From CAVONV01 sp963697355 (GTDB lineage Bacteria > Acidobacteriota > Vicinamibacteria > Marinacidobacterales > DATDRI01): a stretch of DNA of 64,000 bases. A model generated the notes under the pieces. The model did not search any database. It saw only the letters and a program-made list of their open reading frames with translations, and was not told the DNA's origin. Of this stretch, positions 37,903-48,060 are shown piece by piece (the stretch's first letter is position 1; the number at the start of each line of letters is the position of its first letter). The stretch is from contig CAVONV010000023.1 in assembly GCA_963697355.1 (NCBI GenBank), forward strand, positions 1,116,001-1,180,000. The letters are read 5' to 3'. A program made the translations under genes and the position numbers.

Positions 37903-39748
37903 CTAGCGGCGCACTGCGTAGTGCAGGCCCCAACCCAGCCCCGCGTATAGGGCAATCGCGCCCCACAGAATCGCGGCCAGGATGGCCGTCTCGCCGGCAT
38001 CCAAATTGCCCGACATACCGGCCACGAAGTACAGCATGAACATGCCGTAACTGGCCGCCGCCCAGGTGGCCATGACCGGGACCACGGCTGTGGCGCGCCA
38101 CCGTCGCTGGTGCAGGTAGGTCAACAGGCGCGCCATGAAATAGAGCAAGAAGGTCCCGCCGATCAAGAGCGGGGTTGCCACGGTCACGAAGATCAAGATC
38201 GTCATGCCGACGTGACCGCGCTCGCCGGCCTGCCATTGCTGCCAAAGCTCAACCGGCCACGCACGTTTGCGTGTTTCCCATTGCTGTTGTGATGCAGCGG
38301 CGGAGCTGCGCACGTCAGGGTCCGGATCGTTCAACGCCTTGGCTATGAATTCCTGTCGTTGGCTGGTTTTGGTTCTTGGCGAACCCAACCAGCCGACGGC
38401 CATCCGGCGCACGTACGGGTCTGGATCGTTCATAGCGCGCTCGAGAATGGCATTTCGCTGCGGCATGTCGCTCGCACCCTGCAGCATCGCGACGAGGGCG
38501 ACGACGCGAACCACGGGCTCCGGGTCGTTCGCGCCGGCCTCGAGTCGCGCCGGGAAATCAGCGGCGCCGAGATAGGCGGGTCGATGGATGGAGATCGACG
38601 ACAGCGCCCCATAGGCGGCTTTGCGGACGACGGGGTCTGGATCGGACATGGCGCGGGCAAGCTCCGGAATCAAGATGCCTCGGTCGAAGTCATCATCGGG
38701 CGCGCGTGCCATGTGGTGGAACAAGCCAAGAGCCGCAGTCGCGATCTCGGTTTCGAGGATCGCGCGCGAGCGTTGCGATCTGCTCATAAGCCGCCGGATC
38801 GATGCGCGCACCGCGGATGATTTGCAGCGCTTTCAGCCGCACGTTCACCGGCTGGGACGTGTCCACGGCCAGTGTCAGCGGATCTCTATCCGCAAAGTCT
38901 TGGATGTGGTCAATGATGCGCAGGCCGTGCTCGGCGGTCCTGGCGACGTCCCGGTCAGGATTGCTCGTGGCCGCCGTGATCAAGGTTGTGGCATAGGGGT
39001 AGTCGGGGGCGCAATGGGCCAGCGCATAGATAATCGCGATGCGTATACGGGGATTCGGTTCATGCTCGAATGCTTCGGCGAGGGTATCGAGCGTCGTCAA
39101 GGGCAGGCCCCGACCCTTGGCAATCTCGGTGAATGCGTTGGCCAGGTTTTCGCGCTCCCCGGGGCGCCGGGGATCGGTAAACAGTGAGTTCATGACCGCG
39201 AATACGGAGTCAGGAAGCGGCTGCGCCGCGCCGACCTGTCCGAGCACCCGGGCTGCATTCATAGATAGCCATTCCAAGTGCTTTTCGCTGAAGATGCCTG
39301 CGATGCGCTCCACAACCGGATCCGGGTATCGATTCTTCGAAGCCGATTCGCCCACGGCACCGATGGCTGCAGACAGCAGGCCGTCGTCCTGCGCGGTCAA
39401 TAGCAGCGTACTCAATGTGTCAATTGTCTCGGCTGTCAAGGGTTGCCGCGAGCCAAACTTGCCTACGGTAGTGGCCGCGGCCTTGCGCACCTCCAGTGAC
39501 TCGTCGATCTGTAAGCGCCGAACGACTTCATCGAGCAGTGCCGTGCCCTCGGCGCGCGGCGACGCGATATCTTTGATGGCACCGATGCGGCTCGCCGACT
39601 GTTTGCTGTCGAGACGCCACTGCAAGGCCGTATCGCTGTACCAGGCGGACAGGTAAAGCGGCACGAGGACCCTATGCCAGAGTTGCACGAGCAGATACAA
39701 CGCGAGAGGCGCCAGGATGATGGCCAGTAGTGGCGTGCGGCGGTTCAT
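37903..39748 (-). pseudogene. HEAT-repeat membrane protein with one dinucleotide frameshift
   Basis: The N-terminal part (ATG 39748) has a membrane anchor (PLLAIILAPLALYLLVQLW) and HEAT-like helices such as RLQIDESLEVRKAAATTVGK. The frame changes near 38765 in a GC repeat (CGCGCGCG); adding one GC restores IATLARAILETEIATAALGL. The C-terminal part continues HEAT repeats (MSDPDPVVRKAAYGALSS, MNDPDPYVRRMAVGWLG, LNDPDPDVRSSAAAS) and ends with three helices. Joined, it would be about 615 residues. Alternatively two proteins are made, the second from 38811. HEAT arrays are protein-binding scaffolds; the partner is unknown. Confidence 0.75.
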
Positions 39749-39772
39749 GATGGTCAGCGTCTCGATTGCGAA

Positions 39773-40658
39773 TTACCTTCTTCTATTGACGCCGTAGAGG
39801 GCGGCGATGAAGCGGTTGAGCTCGACCATGTTGTCGGACTCGACGAGAATGGTCTTGCCGCTCGTCCTCTTGACCCAGGGTAGATAGCCCCATGTTTCCG
39901 CGTCGTAGATGTTCTTGAAGGTGATCTCCATCTTCAGCGGCGGCTCGAAGGTGAAAGGCTTCATTTCGGCGATTCGCTCTACGGCCTTTTTGGCCTTTTC
40001 TTTGATCTCCCGGCAGATGAGCTTCGGGTGGCGGGTCTTGGTCGAGTACCACCCGATGGACTGCTTTGGTCTGGACGGTCTCGATCGGTCCGAAGGTGTC
40101 GACGGCTTCCTTGGTTATGTTCTGGTCTCCCGCCACCATGATGACCGGCACTCCCATGGACCCGACCACCGCGGCGTTGAAAATTGATTCGGAGACGGGA
40201 TTCCCGTTGACCTTGATCTCGAAAATCGTGCCGCCCATGAAGGTATGCGACAGGTTGGCCGTCGGCGTGCCGTCCATGGGGTGGTATCCGATGAAGATGA
40301 CTCCGGAGAAGCTCTCGTCGATTCCTTCCACCTGCATCAGCGGGCGGGGAAAGGACCGGATGAGCATCGCCCTCTCGTGGAGCTCGTCCGGGATCAGGTT
40401 CTGAGCATTTCCGTGAGCATCGGCGACGACGATCTCGCCGGCACCGGCTTCTAGACATCCCTCGACGGCGGCATTGACTTCGGCCGTCATGAGCTGGCGG
40501 CCCTTCTGATACTCGAATGCGTCCGGTCCGAATTGATCTCTCACCAATGCTCCTATTCCCTCCATGTCGACGGAAATGAGTATCTTCGGCTGCTGGGCCT
40601 CGCAGAGCCCGGCGATCGACAGAGCGATAGCTAGAAGAATAGATGCTCGAAATCTCAT
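39773..40658 (-). pseudogene. Exported M55 D-aminopeptidase (DppA-like), one frameshift
   Basis: ATG 40658 opens a signal peptide (FRASILLAIALSIAGLCEA). Metal ligands of the binuclear Zn family are present: SVDMEGIGAL, VVADAHGNAQNL, GYHPMDGTP and HTFMGGTIFEIKVNG. One extra base in the AAA run near 40065 shifts the frame after ETVQTK; the true end continues in the next frame as SIGWYSTKTRHPKLICREI and finishes at 39773. M55 enzymes release N-terminal D-amino acids from peptides, for example cell-wall peptides. It neighbours M20- and M24-type proteins, suggesting a peptide-scavenging group. Confidence 0.82.
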
Positions 40659-40938
40659 GACTGACCCTCCTTGAATTCACGACGTAGGGAATGAATGACT
40701 TTCGAAAATGTACAGAGGCGGAGCCGGCCTGTCAAACAGGCGCCACGAACTTGTAGCTGAGCCCCTCACCGTCAGGATGAACTCTGGCTGGGGGGGGTCA
40801 GGACATTGATGTGTTTTTTCCCAGGCGTGGCCGATTCGATGAATCGAGACAAAGGTTCCAAGGTTCGGATGAGACCGCCCGCTTGTATGTTATGTTTGTC
40901 CCGCATCGTAAACGCTGGATATCATCGAGGAGTGAGTT

Positions 40939-42195
40939 ATGTGTCTACATTGGTTATGCTGTTTGAGCGTTGTCGGCGCGAGCCTGGCGATGACGGGGCC
41001 GCCGACAGTTCGCAACCTGAACGAAGCCCTCGAAGATGAATCCGTCACCGCCGCTTTAGCCTATATCGAGAGCCACCGCCCTCAGACTGCCGAGCTTCTT
41101 TGCGAAATCGGGAGCGTTGTTTCTCCATCTGGTCAAGAGCACGAGCGGGCCGAGCGCGTCGCCGGTCGAATGCGCGAGATCGGTTTGAGTGAGGTTCGGG
41201 TGGACAAGAGTCCCAACGCGGTGGGTGTCATCCCCGGCCGTTCGGGCCGCGCATTGGTTTTCATCGCAACCCTCGACGACTTGGCGACCGTGGCGGAGCA
41301 CCAAAAAGCGCAAGGCCCTCCGAGTCTCGAGGGCGACCGTGTGGTCGGGCCGGGCACCAACACCTCTTCAACGACGGCAGCCATGCTCGCAGCTGCCGAG
41401 GCCATGGTCGCGGCCGGCTTGACGCCCAAACACGATCTGGTATTCGCCGCTGTGGCTCAAGAGGAAACCGGTCTGGTGGGAATGCGCAACCTCTACGAAG
41501 AACTGGGAGATCGTGCTTTGGCTTACGTGGACGTACTGGGAGACGGCCGGCGTATAAGCTACGGCGCGCTCGTGATCCACTGGTGGAAGGTTGTGGGGCA
41601 CGGTCCGCCGGGGCACAGTCTCGGTGGAGGTCTTCCCAACGTCAATCGCGCCCTGGCACGGGCCATCGATGGCATTTTCGATCTCCCGCAGCCGGAACGG
41701 GAGAAAGACAAACAGACGGTCGTCAACATATCCATGATCCAAAGCGGTTCCGTTTTCAATCACAAGCCGGCAAGCGGTTGGTTTTCACTGGACATCCGTT
41801 CCCTGGATGCACCGGTTGTAGAGGAGATCGAGACAGACGTGCGGTCCATCCTCACATCGGTGGGTGACGAGACAGAGATCCGCCTCGAAATGGAGCCTTT
41901 TCAATTGACGCCGGGAGGTCAGATTCAGGGAGCCCGAGACTCGGATCTGGTCCTCACCTCAGAGGCTATCGCCCGGTACCTAGGTTTCGAGCCCACACTT
42001 CGAAACACCGGATCTTCAAACATGAACTATCCCATCGGTCGTGGCACTCCAGCCGTCGGACTCGGTGGTCAACGGGGCGGCCGCCGCGCCTACTCGGACG
42101 AGTGGGCGGACATCCCCGCTATGATCGCGACCGCCAAACATGTTTTGCTTCTGGCTGCCACCATGGGCGGAGCCGGCTCGGTCGATTCGAGATGA
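40939..42195 (+). CDS. M20-like peptidase fold protein, metal ligands substituted
   Basis: A 418-residue protein with a short hydrophobic leader (MCLHWLCCLSVVGASLAM) and the M20 two-domain layout. The catalytic Glu pair is kept (VAQEETGLVGM) and so is the dimerisation-domain motif GHGPPGHSLGGG. The first metal motif, normally AHLDTV, reads IATLDDLATV. The bridging Asp region reads VGPGTNTSSTTAA, and the final His motif (GAHT.EEW) reads RAYSDEWADI. Three of five metal ligands thus appear changed. It may be a non-catalytic peptide binder or an enzyme with a reorganised site. It overlaps the M24 gene's longer open frame but not its GTG start. Confidence 0.75.
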   Translation: MCLHWLCCLSVVGASLAMTGPPTVRNLNEALEDESVTAALAYIESHRPQTAELLCEIGSVVSPSGQEHERAERVAGRMREIGLSEVRVDKSPNAVGVIPGRSGRALVFIATLDDLATVAEHQKAQGPPSLEGDRVVGPGTNTSSTTAAMLAAAEAMVAAGLTPKHDLVFAAVAQEETGLVGMRNLYEELGDRALAYVDVLGDGRRISYGALVIHWWKVVGHGPPGHSLGGGLPNVNRALARAIDGIFDLPQPEREKDKQTVVNISMIQSGSVFNHKPASGWFSLDIRSLDAPVVEEIETDVRSILTSVGDETEIRLEMEPFQLTPGGQIQGARDSDLVLTSEAIARYLGFEPTLRNTGSSNMNYPIGRGTPAVGLGGQRGGRRAYSDEWADIPAMIATAKHVLLLAATMGGAGSVDSR

Positions 42196-42226
42196 CCACC
42201 GAGCTCTTTGGCAGGAGGGTGTAAAA

Positions 42227-43618
42227 GTGCGATTTCAGGCAAAGGCTAAGTCGGTAGGTTTGGTCATTCTGCTTTCTTCTCTTTGGCTTCCGGTTGCCGC
42301 TCCGATTCAGGATTATGGTGTTGCTGCGGTTCGCGATGTTCAAAACATTTTACCGGTCAGGAATCAAGAGGCGTTGATGGATCAGTGGTTGCGTTGGCGC
42401 CTAGACCATATCCTCCCCGATCTGATGAAAAGGGAAGGCATCGATATGTGGTTGGTTATCAACCGTGAGTACAATGAAGACCCGGTATATTTGACGCTCG
42501 TTCCGCAGGCCACCTTCAACGCGCGGCGGACGTCCATTCTGATCTTTCATGACCGCGGCGGAGACCTCGGCGTGGAGCGATTGACCGGTAGCTACTACGG
42601 AGCGGGGGATTGGTACAAGGCCACTTGGACCGATAAAAGCAAGAGCCAGTTCGAGAGCCTGGCCGAAGTCATTAAGAAGCGCAATCCTCGTAAGATTGGA
42701 ATCAATGTGTCTTCCTCTTGGGCTTTTGGCGATGGATTGTCCGCCAGCTTGGAGGACAAACTGAAGCAGGCGCTCGGTCCGGAGTTTTCCTCCCGACTGG
42801 TTTCCGCCGAACGTTTGTGTGTCGGATGGCTCGAGACCCGAAGTCCTCAAGAGTTGAGTGCATACAGGCACATCTGTGGGATCGCCCATGACCTGATCGC
42901 GGAGTTCTTTTCCAACAAAGTCATCACTCCGGACGTTACGACGACGGGCGATGTGGTTTGGTGGATCCGGCAGAAGGCGAGGGATTTGGGGTTCGAGATG
43001 CGCTTCCAGCCGGATATTTTTATCGCCAGGCAAAAAGAAGACCCGGCGAATATGAAAGGCTTCTATCTGCACGACTATCAGGATGGCGACCCGGTCATAA
43101 AAAGAGGAGACCTATTGCATTGTGATTTCGGTATCGAATTCTTGGGCCTGAACACGGACATGCAGTGGGAGGCCTATGTCCTCCGACGTGGTGAGAATGA
43201 TGCGCCTCAGGGGATCAAGGATGCGATGGCGCGGGCAAGAAGAGTCGCCGACATCTTGATGGATGAGTTCAAAGAGGGCAGGACGGGTAACCAAATCGCT
43301 GAATCTGCAAATGAGAAGGCCGAGGCCGAAGGCCTGAGACCTCTTCTTTATACGCACCCGATTGGCGTTCATACTCATGCCGCCGGCCCGCCAATCGAAA
43401 GCAGATCCAAGGGCTCCGCTCCCGAGGGTTTCGAGATTCGCGGTGACTATCCCTTGTATCCCGATACCGCCTATGCGATTGAGTTCCAAAGCTTGTACAG
43501 TGTCCCCGAGTGGGGTGGCCAAGATATTCGCATCGGATTCGAGGAAAATGCGGTATTTACAAAGGAGGGTATCCGCTTCATCGATGGGCATCAAAAGAAG
43601 TTGTATTTGATCAGGTGA
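42227..43618 (+). CDS. Exported M24B (Xaa-Pro aminopeptidase-like) metallopeptidase
   Basis: A 463-residue enzyme. GTG 42227 is preferred over an upstream in-frame ATG because AGGAGGGTG lies just before it and it opens a signal peptide (SVGLVILLSSLWLPVAA). The five metal ligands look intact: DLLHCDFGIEFLG and NTDMQWE (Asp, Asp), YTHPIGVHTHAAGPP (His), TAYAIEFQ and GFEENAVFT (Glu, Glu). It would remove N-terminal residues next to proline from periplasmic peptides. It is 31 bases downstream of the M20-like gene and probably co-transcribed. Confidence 0.88.
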   Translation: MRFQAKAKSVGLVILLSSLWLPVAAPIQDYGVAAVRDVQNILPVRNQEALMDQWLRWRLDHILPDLMKREGIDMWLVINREYNEDPVYLTLVPQATFNARRTSILIFHDRGGDLGVERLTGSYYGAGDWYKATWTDKSKSQFESLAEVIKKRNPRKIGINVSSSWAFGDGLSASLEDKLKQALGPEFSSRLVSAERLCVGWLETRSPQELSAYRHICGIAHDLIAEFFSNKVITPDVTTTGDVVWWIRQKARDLGFEMRFQPDIFIARQKEDPANMKGFYLHDYQDGDPVIKRGDLLHCDFGIEFLGLNTDMQWEAYVLRRGENDAPQGIKDAMARARRVADILMDEFKEGRTGNQIAESANEKAEAEGLRPLLYTHPIGVHTHAAGPPIESRSKGSAPEGFEIRGDYPLYPDTAYAIEFQSLYSVPEWGGQDIRIGFEENAVFTKEGIRFIDGHQKKLYLIR

Positions 43619-43666
43619 ACTCGGTTTGACGCAATTCCTGGTCCAGCGATTGAATTCGGAGGTTGT

Positions 43667-44143
43667 GTGAACCGGTGGGTGTGGCCATTGGTCGGCTTGT
43701 CGGCTATCGGTTTGGTCGCGAGCTCGGCGATAAACCTCCTCGCTCGGTATCGCACGATGACTGACGTCGGCCCATGGGACTGGATCCTTGGAGTGGGCTG
43801 TTTTGTTGTCGCCATTCCAGGATTCCAATGGAGCGGCCTTCATGACAAGTCTAAAGAGCTGAAAGAATACGGGCACCTTGTTGTTGCAGTTGTTGGCGCC
43901 TGCCCCACCTGGCTTCGCTACCCGATCATTGCGGCCTGGCTTTACGGGGCATTCAGCGCGTGGACATCCATGGATTTGTCCTTTGGGACATCTTTGGAAA
44001 CGGACTCAACGCGCAGATGGGTCGGTATGTCAGGGGTATTGATGATGGCGTATTCCATGTCACTTGCGATGCTCTATTCATCAGCGGTCAAGAGATTCCG
44101 GGAAGATCTGGCAAACACCCGAAGGAGAAATGTCATCGACTGA
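43667..44143 (+). CDS. Small integral membrane protein, unknown
   Basis: A GTG-started protein of 158 residues with four predicted helices (WPLVGLSAIGLVASSAINLL, WDWILGVGCFVVAIPGF, YPIIAAWLYGAFSAW, MSGVLMMAYSMSLAMLY) and a basic tail (RFREDLANTRRRN). A purine-rich GGAGG lies a few bases upstream. No family was recognised. It may be the last gene of the peptidase transcription unit. Confidence 0.65.
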   Translation: MNRWVWPLVGLSAIGLVASSAINLLARYRTMTDVGPWDWILGVGCFVVAIPGFQWSGLHDKSKELKEYGHLVVAVVGACPTWLRYPIIAAWLYGAFSAWTSMDLSFGTSLETDSTRRWVGMSGVLMMAYSMSLAMLYSSAVKRFREDLANTRRRNVID

Positions 44144-44162
44144 TTCAGTTTCGTGCGCGATG

Positions 44163-44564
44163 TTAGGTACTGTTCATATCTTGATCTTGCGCTCCTCTCA
44201 GCCAATTCATAGCATCGTCTTTGCCGAGAAAGATCTTCATCAGGATCCCCCGGTTGACTGCAACAGTCTCTGCAAATTGAGCGGAGGCGAATTTGTTTCT
44301 GTCCGGAGGGATCACTACGGCCAACCGGGTGAACCGAGGGAATACATCGTATTGCGAAGCGTTGAAGTCCAACAGATCTATGGTGGATTCATCATGATCT
44401 GTGTCACTCACGTCCGCCAGCACCAGACGGAGTTTTCGATCGGTCATCATCGCGGCTGCTTCTTTTCGCGACGCGGTGGCTTCCTTGATCGTCATTCGCC
44501 CCGCATGAACGATTTCGACGATTCCATCCTCGAGGAGTCTGATTGTATGAGACATGTCGCTCAC
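44163..44564 (-). CDS. SpoIIAA-like/STAS-related protein
   Basis: A 133-residue cytoplasmic protein; either ATG 44564 or 44555 may start it. The strand pattern IRLLEDGIVEIVHAGRMTIK, then a helix EATASRKEAAAMM, LRLVLADVSDTDH and the C-terminal FLGKDDAMNWLRG resemble SpoIIAA-like proteins that bind phospholipid or act as STAS switches. No phosphorylatable Ser in the usual STAS context was certain. It stands alone, convergent with the membrane protein. Confidence 0.65.
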   Translation of the reverse strand: MSDMSHTIRLLEDGIVEIVHAGRMTIKEATASRKEAAAMMTDRKLRLVLADVSDTDHDESTIDLLDFNASQYDVFPRFTRLAVVIPPDRNKFASAQFAETVAVNRGILMKIFLGKDDAMNWLRGAQDQDMNST

Positions 44565-45506
44565 TCCGAGAGAATGGCAACAACCAAATCGTACAACCGT
44601 TGGTCGGGCTTCATTCTTGGCATGATCTACCTCCAGGCGTCGAACCGCAAGTCGTCGCGCTGGCCATATCGCAAGCGCACCGTGGCTCAGAGGGACTATT
44701 CAACAAAAAGGTCCTGCACCGCGAGTCAATCCGAGCCGTCTAAGAGATCAAGACGACAATTTTGGTGGGAATCCTCCCACCAAAAGAAAAAAGACTTGCC
44801 TGGGGTCAAAAAAAATTGACGGTGCTTGTTCGATCTGGCGAGACACCTGTGGGCAGTTTTCGGTGGATGTGGGGAAAGGTGGAATGCTCGCAGGGTTCTC
44901 CCCATGGCGAAAGCCCCGCGCTCTGTCAGTGAACGACCGGTCGCACCGAAATAATCCCATTGCAAACAACAAGTTACACTCAAAGGGTAGAGCACGATCG
45001 ACCGCGACACGGGTGGCAACGATATTGCTCTAGGAATAGGTGAAACGTTGCTCCACCGAGTTTTCACGATGCTAGATGTTGTTGAGAACGACGTTTCTTA
45101 AAGGCGGGATCGGAGTGGGCTCGTCCGACGATGGTGTCGGTGGCGAGTCCAGGTTGGGGGCTCCGGTCACCGCCTCTTTTTTTGGCGTGGCCATAGTTGC
45201 ATTCAAATGGGAAACAGTTAGGCGGGAACTGCACGATCGGTCTCGTACCGTAACCGCGAAAATACGCGGTCCCGAGCACTTTCTGAAATGGAGTAGATGT
45301 CAGAGATCGAGAGTCGTCCTCCTCTCCACACGGGAATTTCCCCATAGAAGTGTCCATCAACTTCTCATTTGGCGGAGTCTACCGTCACCATAGATCACAG
45401 ATCTCAATGAAGTCTGGAGTTATGCTGGATCCAGAATCTTACCGAGCTTAGCTCCCCCCGACAAAAGAAAGGTAGGAAGTGTCCCCGTAGGGGACGAGAG
45501 GGGCCT
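44565..45506. other. Gene-poor region with a perfect palindrome
   Basis: About 940 bases with no convincing gene. It contains a perfect 11-bp stem TTTTGGTGGGA-ATCC-TCCCACCAAAA at 44760-44785 without a T-run in the plus direction, and a poly-T tract near 45176. A short hairpin GTCCCC-GTA-GGGGAC at 45481-45495 lies just before the next gene. Short open frames here show no recognisable similarity. Confidence 0.4.
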
Positions 45507-45821
45507 ATGACTGGACCAGAAAAATTGGGACGGGGACGCGTGTGGATCCTCGAGACCCTCTTCCAAGTTGCGGAGGAGCACGATTGTCTGGTTGGCGACT
45601 TTCGGTTCATTCCAACGAACGAAGGAGAGCGGCTGCTATTTCATCTGAACGGGGATGTGGTTAGCTGGATACTTCCATTGGCGGAAATAGAGGACTGTGC
45701 CTTGGAAGGAACCACTAAAGAACATGGGCTGTCCGGCCGGGCGAAGATAAGACAGCGGTTGCGAGAGTTGCCGATCCTGCACAACGGGAATTCACGCTCT
45801 GAGCAAGACAACCTTGTCTAG
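45507..45821 (+). CDS. Small unknown protein, paralogue of 58529-58807
   Basis: A 104-residue cytoplasmic protein. It shares VWILETLFQVAEE, FIPTNEGERLLFHLNGDVV and a basic tail (GRAKIRQRLREL) with the protein at 58529-58807 (VLETLFQVAE, FIPTRDGQKLLLKLDGRLV, CRAKVKKRLRNL), about 40 percent identity by eye. I know no family for it. GAGAGGGG serves as ribosome binding site, preceded by a small hairpin. A conserved pair linked to the kinase/PilZ region suggests a regulatory role. Confidence 0.7.
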   Translation: MTGPEKLGRGRVWILETLFQVAEEHDCLVGDFRFIPTNEGERLLFHLNGDVVSWILPLAEIEDCALEGTTKEHGLSGRAKIRQRLRELPILHNGNSRSEQDNLV

Positions 45822-46505
45822 AGACGTGAGGCATCCATTAGGAATGCCCGGAGAGCTTTGGCAAGCCAAAGAGACCTCGAACTGGATCTCCACCGCTGCA
45901 TGACGGATCCGAAGAAAGTCTTTCCTGGGTGGCGGTAGCGCTGGCAGTTCCATCCGCCGTCGGGCATCTGCTGGTCGAGAAGGAGGCGCACGAGAGTATC
46001 GATGCGCGTGTCTCTTAGGCCGAAGGCGCATGTGATGGAGAGTACCATTCCGGTGACACAGGTCTCGCTCCGGCGCCAAGTTGGAGAAAGAGCGATTCCG
46101 CCGTCCTCTTCCCGGAAGCCTCTATCCAGGAGCAAGTGGGCCCCTTTCAAAACTCCGGGATGTTCGGGTGTTACGCCGAGGTGCTTGAGCAGGAGCATCG
46201 TGTAGGTCGTGGAGATCCATTTCGGCGAGTAGAGGCCGCCTCCCCAGGTTCCTTCCGGGGCTTGAAGAGCCAGAAGTCGAGCGCCCCAGCCCTCTTCGGC
46301 AACTCGACCGCGCTCCTTTTCCCAAACGCGTTTGCCTGACCTGGTAGAATCCCGTTGGCTTTTGCCAACGGATCGGCGGGTCGCCGCGGAGGAGCCAGTC
46401 GATAGCCGGTCCCGTCTCGAGTGCCATCAGAAGAAGGACAAAGGCGAATGTTGCGAATGGCAATGCTCGGAGCCCTTGCGTTGTGGTGGGTGGCCGCGAC
46501 GCCAA
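45818..46505 (-). pseudogene. Prenyltransferase/squalene-cyclase-like (alpha/alpha barrel) remnant
   Basis: Read on the minus strand, the frame from 46505 gives a helix and AIDWLLRGDPPIRWQ. After frame changes it continues VAEEGWGARLLALQAPEGTW then GGGLYSPKWISTTYT and, in the 46198 frame, MLLLKHLGVTPEHPGVLKGA, GGIALSPTWRRSETCVTGMV and LLLDQQMPDGGWNCQRYR, repeats of the terpenoid-cyclase-like toroid. The end then loses the expected sequence. At least two shifts make it non-functional. Its former function cannot be stated beyond the fold. Confidence 0.65.
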
Positions 46506-46827
46506 CTCTTAAACATGTTACGCCCGACCCCGACTTCTAGAAGAACATAGCCTGGCGCAGTATCGGGCCCTGCAACAACGAGGGAGTGGCGGGCAAGCCG
46601 TACAGCCTTCACCTCGGGACCGCGTCTCGCTCTCCAGCTCGAAACGGCACTCGCCCTCCGCGATAGGATCTCGTTGTTGAATCTGGAGTTGCGATCCCTC
46701 GGACAGCATCGAGAGTCGGGTCAAGGGAATCCAAAAAACGGCTTAGGATCAGGTGCCCGGGAGGTGAACGACCGTCTGGACGCATTGCTCGAGAGGAGAC
46801 TCAACTTGCACAGAAGATCCTCGATTC
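46506..46827. other. Region with a coiled-coil-like remnant
   Basis: No clear gene. On the plus strand an open frame to 46856 reads LETALALRDRISLLNLELRS and NDRLDALLERRLNLHRRSSI, a short helical, coiled-coil-like tail without a convincing start. It overlaps the 3' end of the converging propeller gene. It is probably a remnant. Confidence 0.3.
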
Positions 46828-47760
46828 TCAGATGGTTGGTTTCAATCTTCGGATAAAAGCCATGTCTACCCAGTAGATATCTCTATTGCCACTTCTGGTG
46901 CTGCTGTAAAAAAGAAATCTGCTGTCGGCGGTAATAAAGGGTCGATTCTCAGAACCTGACGAATTGACTTTGTCTCCGAGGTTTATGGCCTCTGACCAGT
47001 GTCCGCTTTCTTCCATGAACGATACATAGATATCGTCCTCACCGAATCCAATTGGCTTCTTTGAACAAAACACGAGCACTTTGCCGTCAGGCGAGATAGA
47101 AGGATCCCATTCATCCCACTCAGTATTGATCGTTTTTCCCAGCCTTTTGGGTTCGGCATAATGTCCGTTTTTGAGTTCGGATGTGAGAATATCGGAAGCC
47201 CCGCTATCACAGTCGTATCTTCTGAAAAAATAGATGGTTTTGCTATTGGATACGGAAGGATAGGAATCATGTCGGGGTGAGTTGATTGAAGTGCCAAGAG
47301 GATAGGGTTTCAACCACTGATTGTTCGTGTTCTCCACGACCCAAAGGTTGCTCGAGTCAGCTGGTTCATCTCCATCGTCCAGAGGTCTGTTTGATGTGAA
47401 ATACAGCTTGAGCTCGTTGGGAGCAAAAGTGAAGTCGCCGAACCGGTATCGCTTGACAAAGAACGGGGCGCGCTGGGGTCTTGTCCATGCGCCAGACTTG
47501 TTCTCGGAAATCAAGACTTCCGTTTCTTCCCGGAAATTTCTTCTGAACACTAGAAAATTGCCATCGTGTGAGAAACAAATACATCCCTCAGGAGCATCGG
47601 TAGAGACGATGCTTGGTGCGAAGAGTTCAGGTACGAGTCCCGGAGGCTTCTGGCCGAGATAGGGACCGTTGAGAACCGGGAAGTCACCCTGTTGAGCATC
47701 AAGAACAAATACGATACTAACGGACAACAGAACGCCAGCACATATTGCCTTAGGTTTCAT
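46828..47760 (-). CDS. Exported PD40/TolB-like beta-propeller protein
   Basis: A secreted protein of 310 residues with signal peptide (ICAGVLLSVSIVFVLDA). PD40-type blades repeat: CICFSHDGNFLVFRRNF, FTFAPNELKLYFTSNRPLDD, YPSVSNSKTIYFFRRYD, PSISPDGKVLVFCSKKP and FITADSRFLFYSSTRSGNRD-type endings. These propellers bind proteins or glycans in the periplasm or outside the cell. No enzymatic domain is attached. The promoter side faces the MglA-fusion gene. Confidence 0.85.
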   Translation of the reverse strand: MKPKAICAGVLLSVSIVFVLDAQQGDFPVLNGPYLGQKPPGLVPELFAPSIVSTDAPEGCICFSHDGNFLVFRRNFREETEVLISENKSGAWTRPQRAPFFVKRYRFGDFTFAPNELKLYFTSNRPLDDGDEPADSSNLWVVENTNNQWLKPYPLGTSINSPRHDSYPSVSNSKTIYFFRRYDCDSGASDILTSELKNGHYAEPKRLGKTINTEWDEWDPSISPDGKVLVFCSKKPIGFGEDDIYVSFMEESGHWSEAINLGDKVNSSGSENRPFITADSRFLFYSSTRSGNRDIYWVDMAFIRRLKPTI

Positions 47761-48060
47761 GCCTTCTCTCCATCGCTGTTTTCGTGTCCTTCCCGTCCCA
47801 TCGGCGAGTCTTCATTTGCAAGTTCGGTACCAGCGTGGCACGAACAGAAGCGAACCAATTGAATCAACAAACCAAGCAACGTACATCAGAGTCGGGGATG
47901 GGACGGCTGTGGGGGGTGAGTTCATTTACACCGAACAAAGCGGTTCTTTACAGTCGAAACCCGTGTCCCGCCTGTCCGCGTAGACCTTTTCATAGGTAGG
48001 TGTTACAATAATTTCATCGACAAATATCCATAACAACTTTCCCTACAATTCGAGGTTGGC
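47761..48060. promoter_or_regulatory. Divergent intergenic region before the MglA-fusion gene
   Basis: Three hundred bases separate the propeller gene from the GTPase fusion. TACAAT at 48004-48009 is a possible -10 for the GTPase gene, with TAGACC 17 bases upstream as a weak -35. No sigma-54 element with correct spacing was found here. No gene is visible. Confidence 0.35.

Noticed and set aside
44064..44819. 251-codon plus-strand frame over the SpoIIAA-like gene
   Set aside because: Composition is irregular, no domain is visible and it overlaps a better-supported minus-strand gene.
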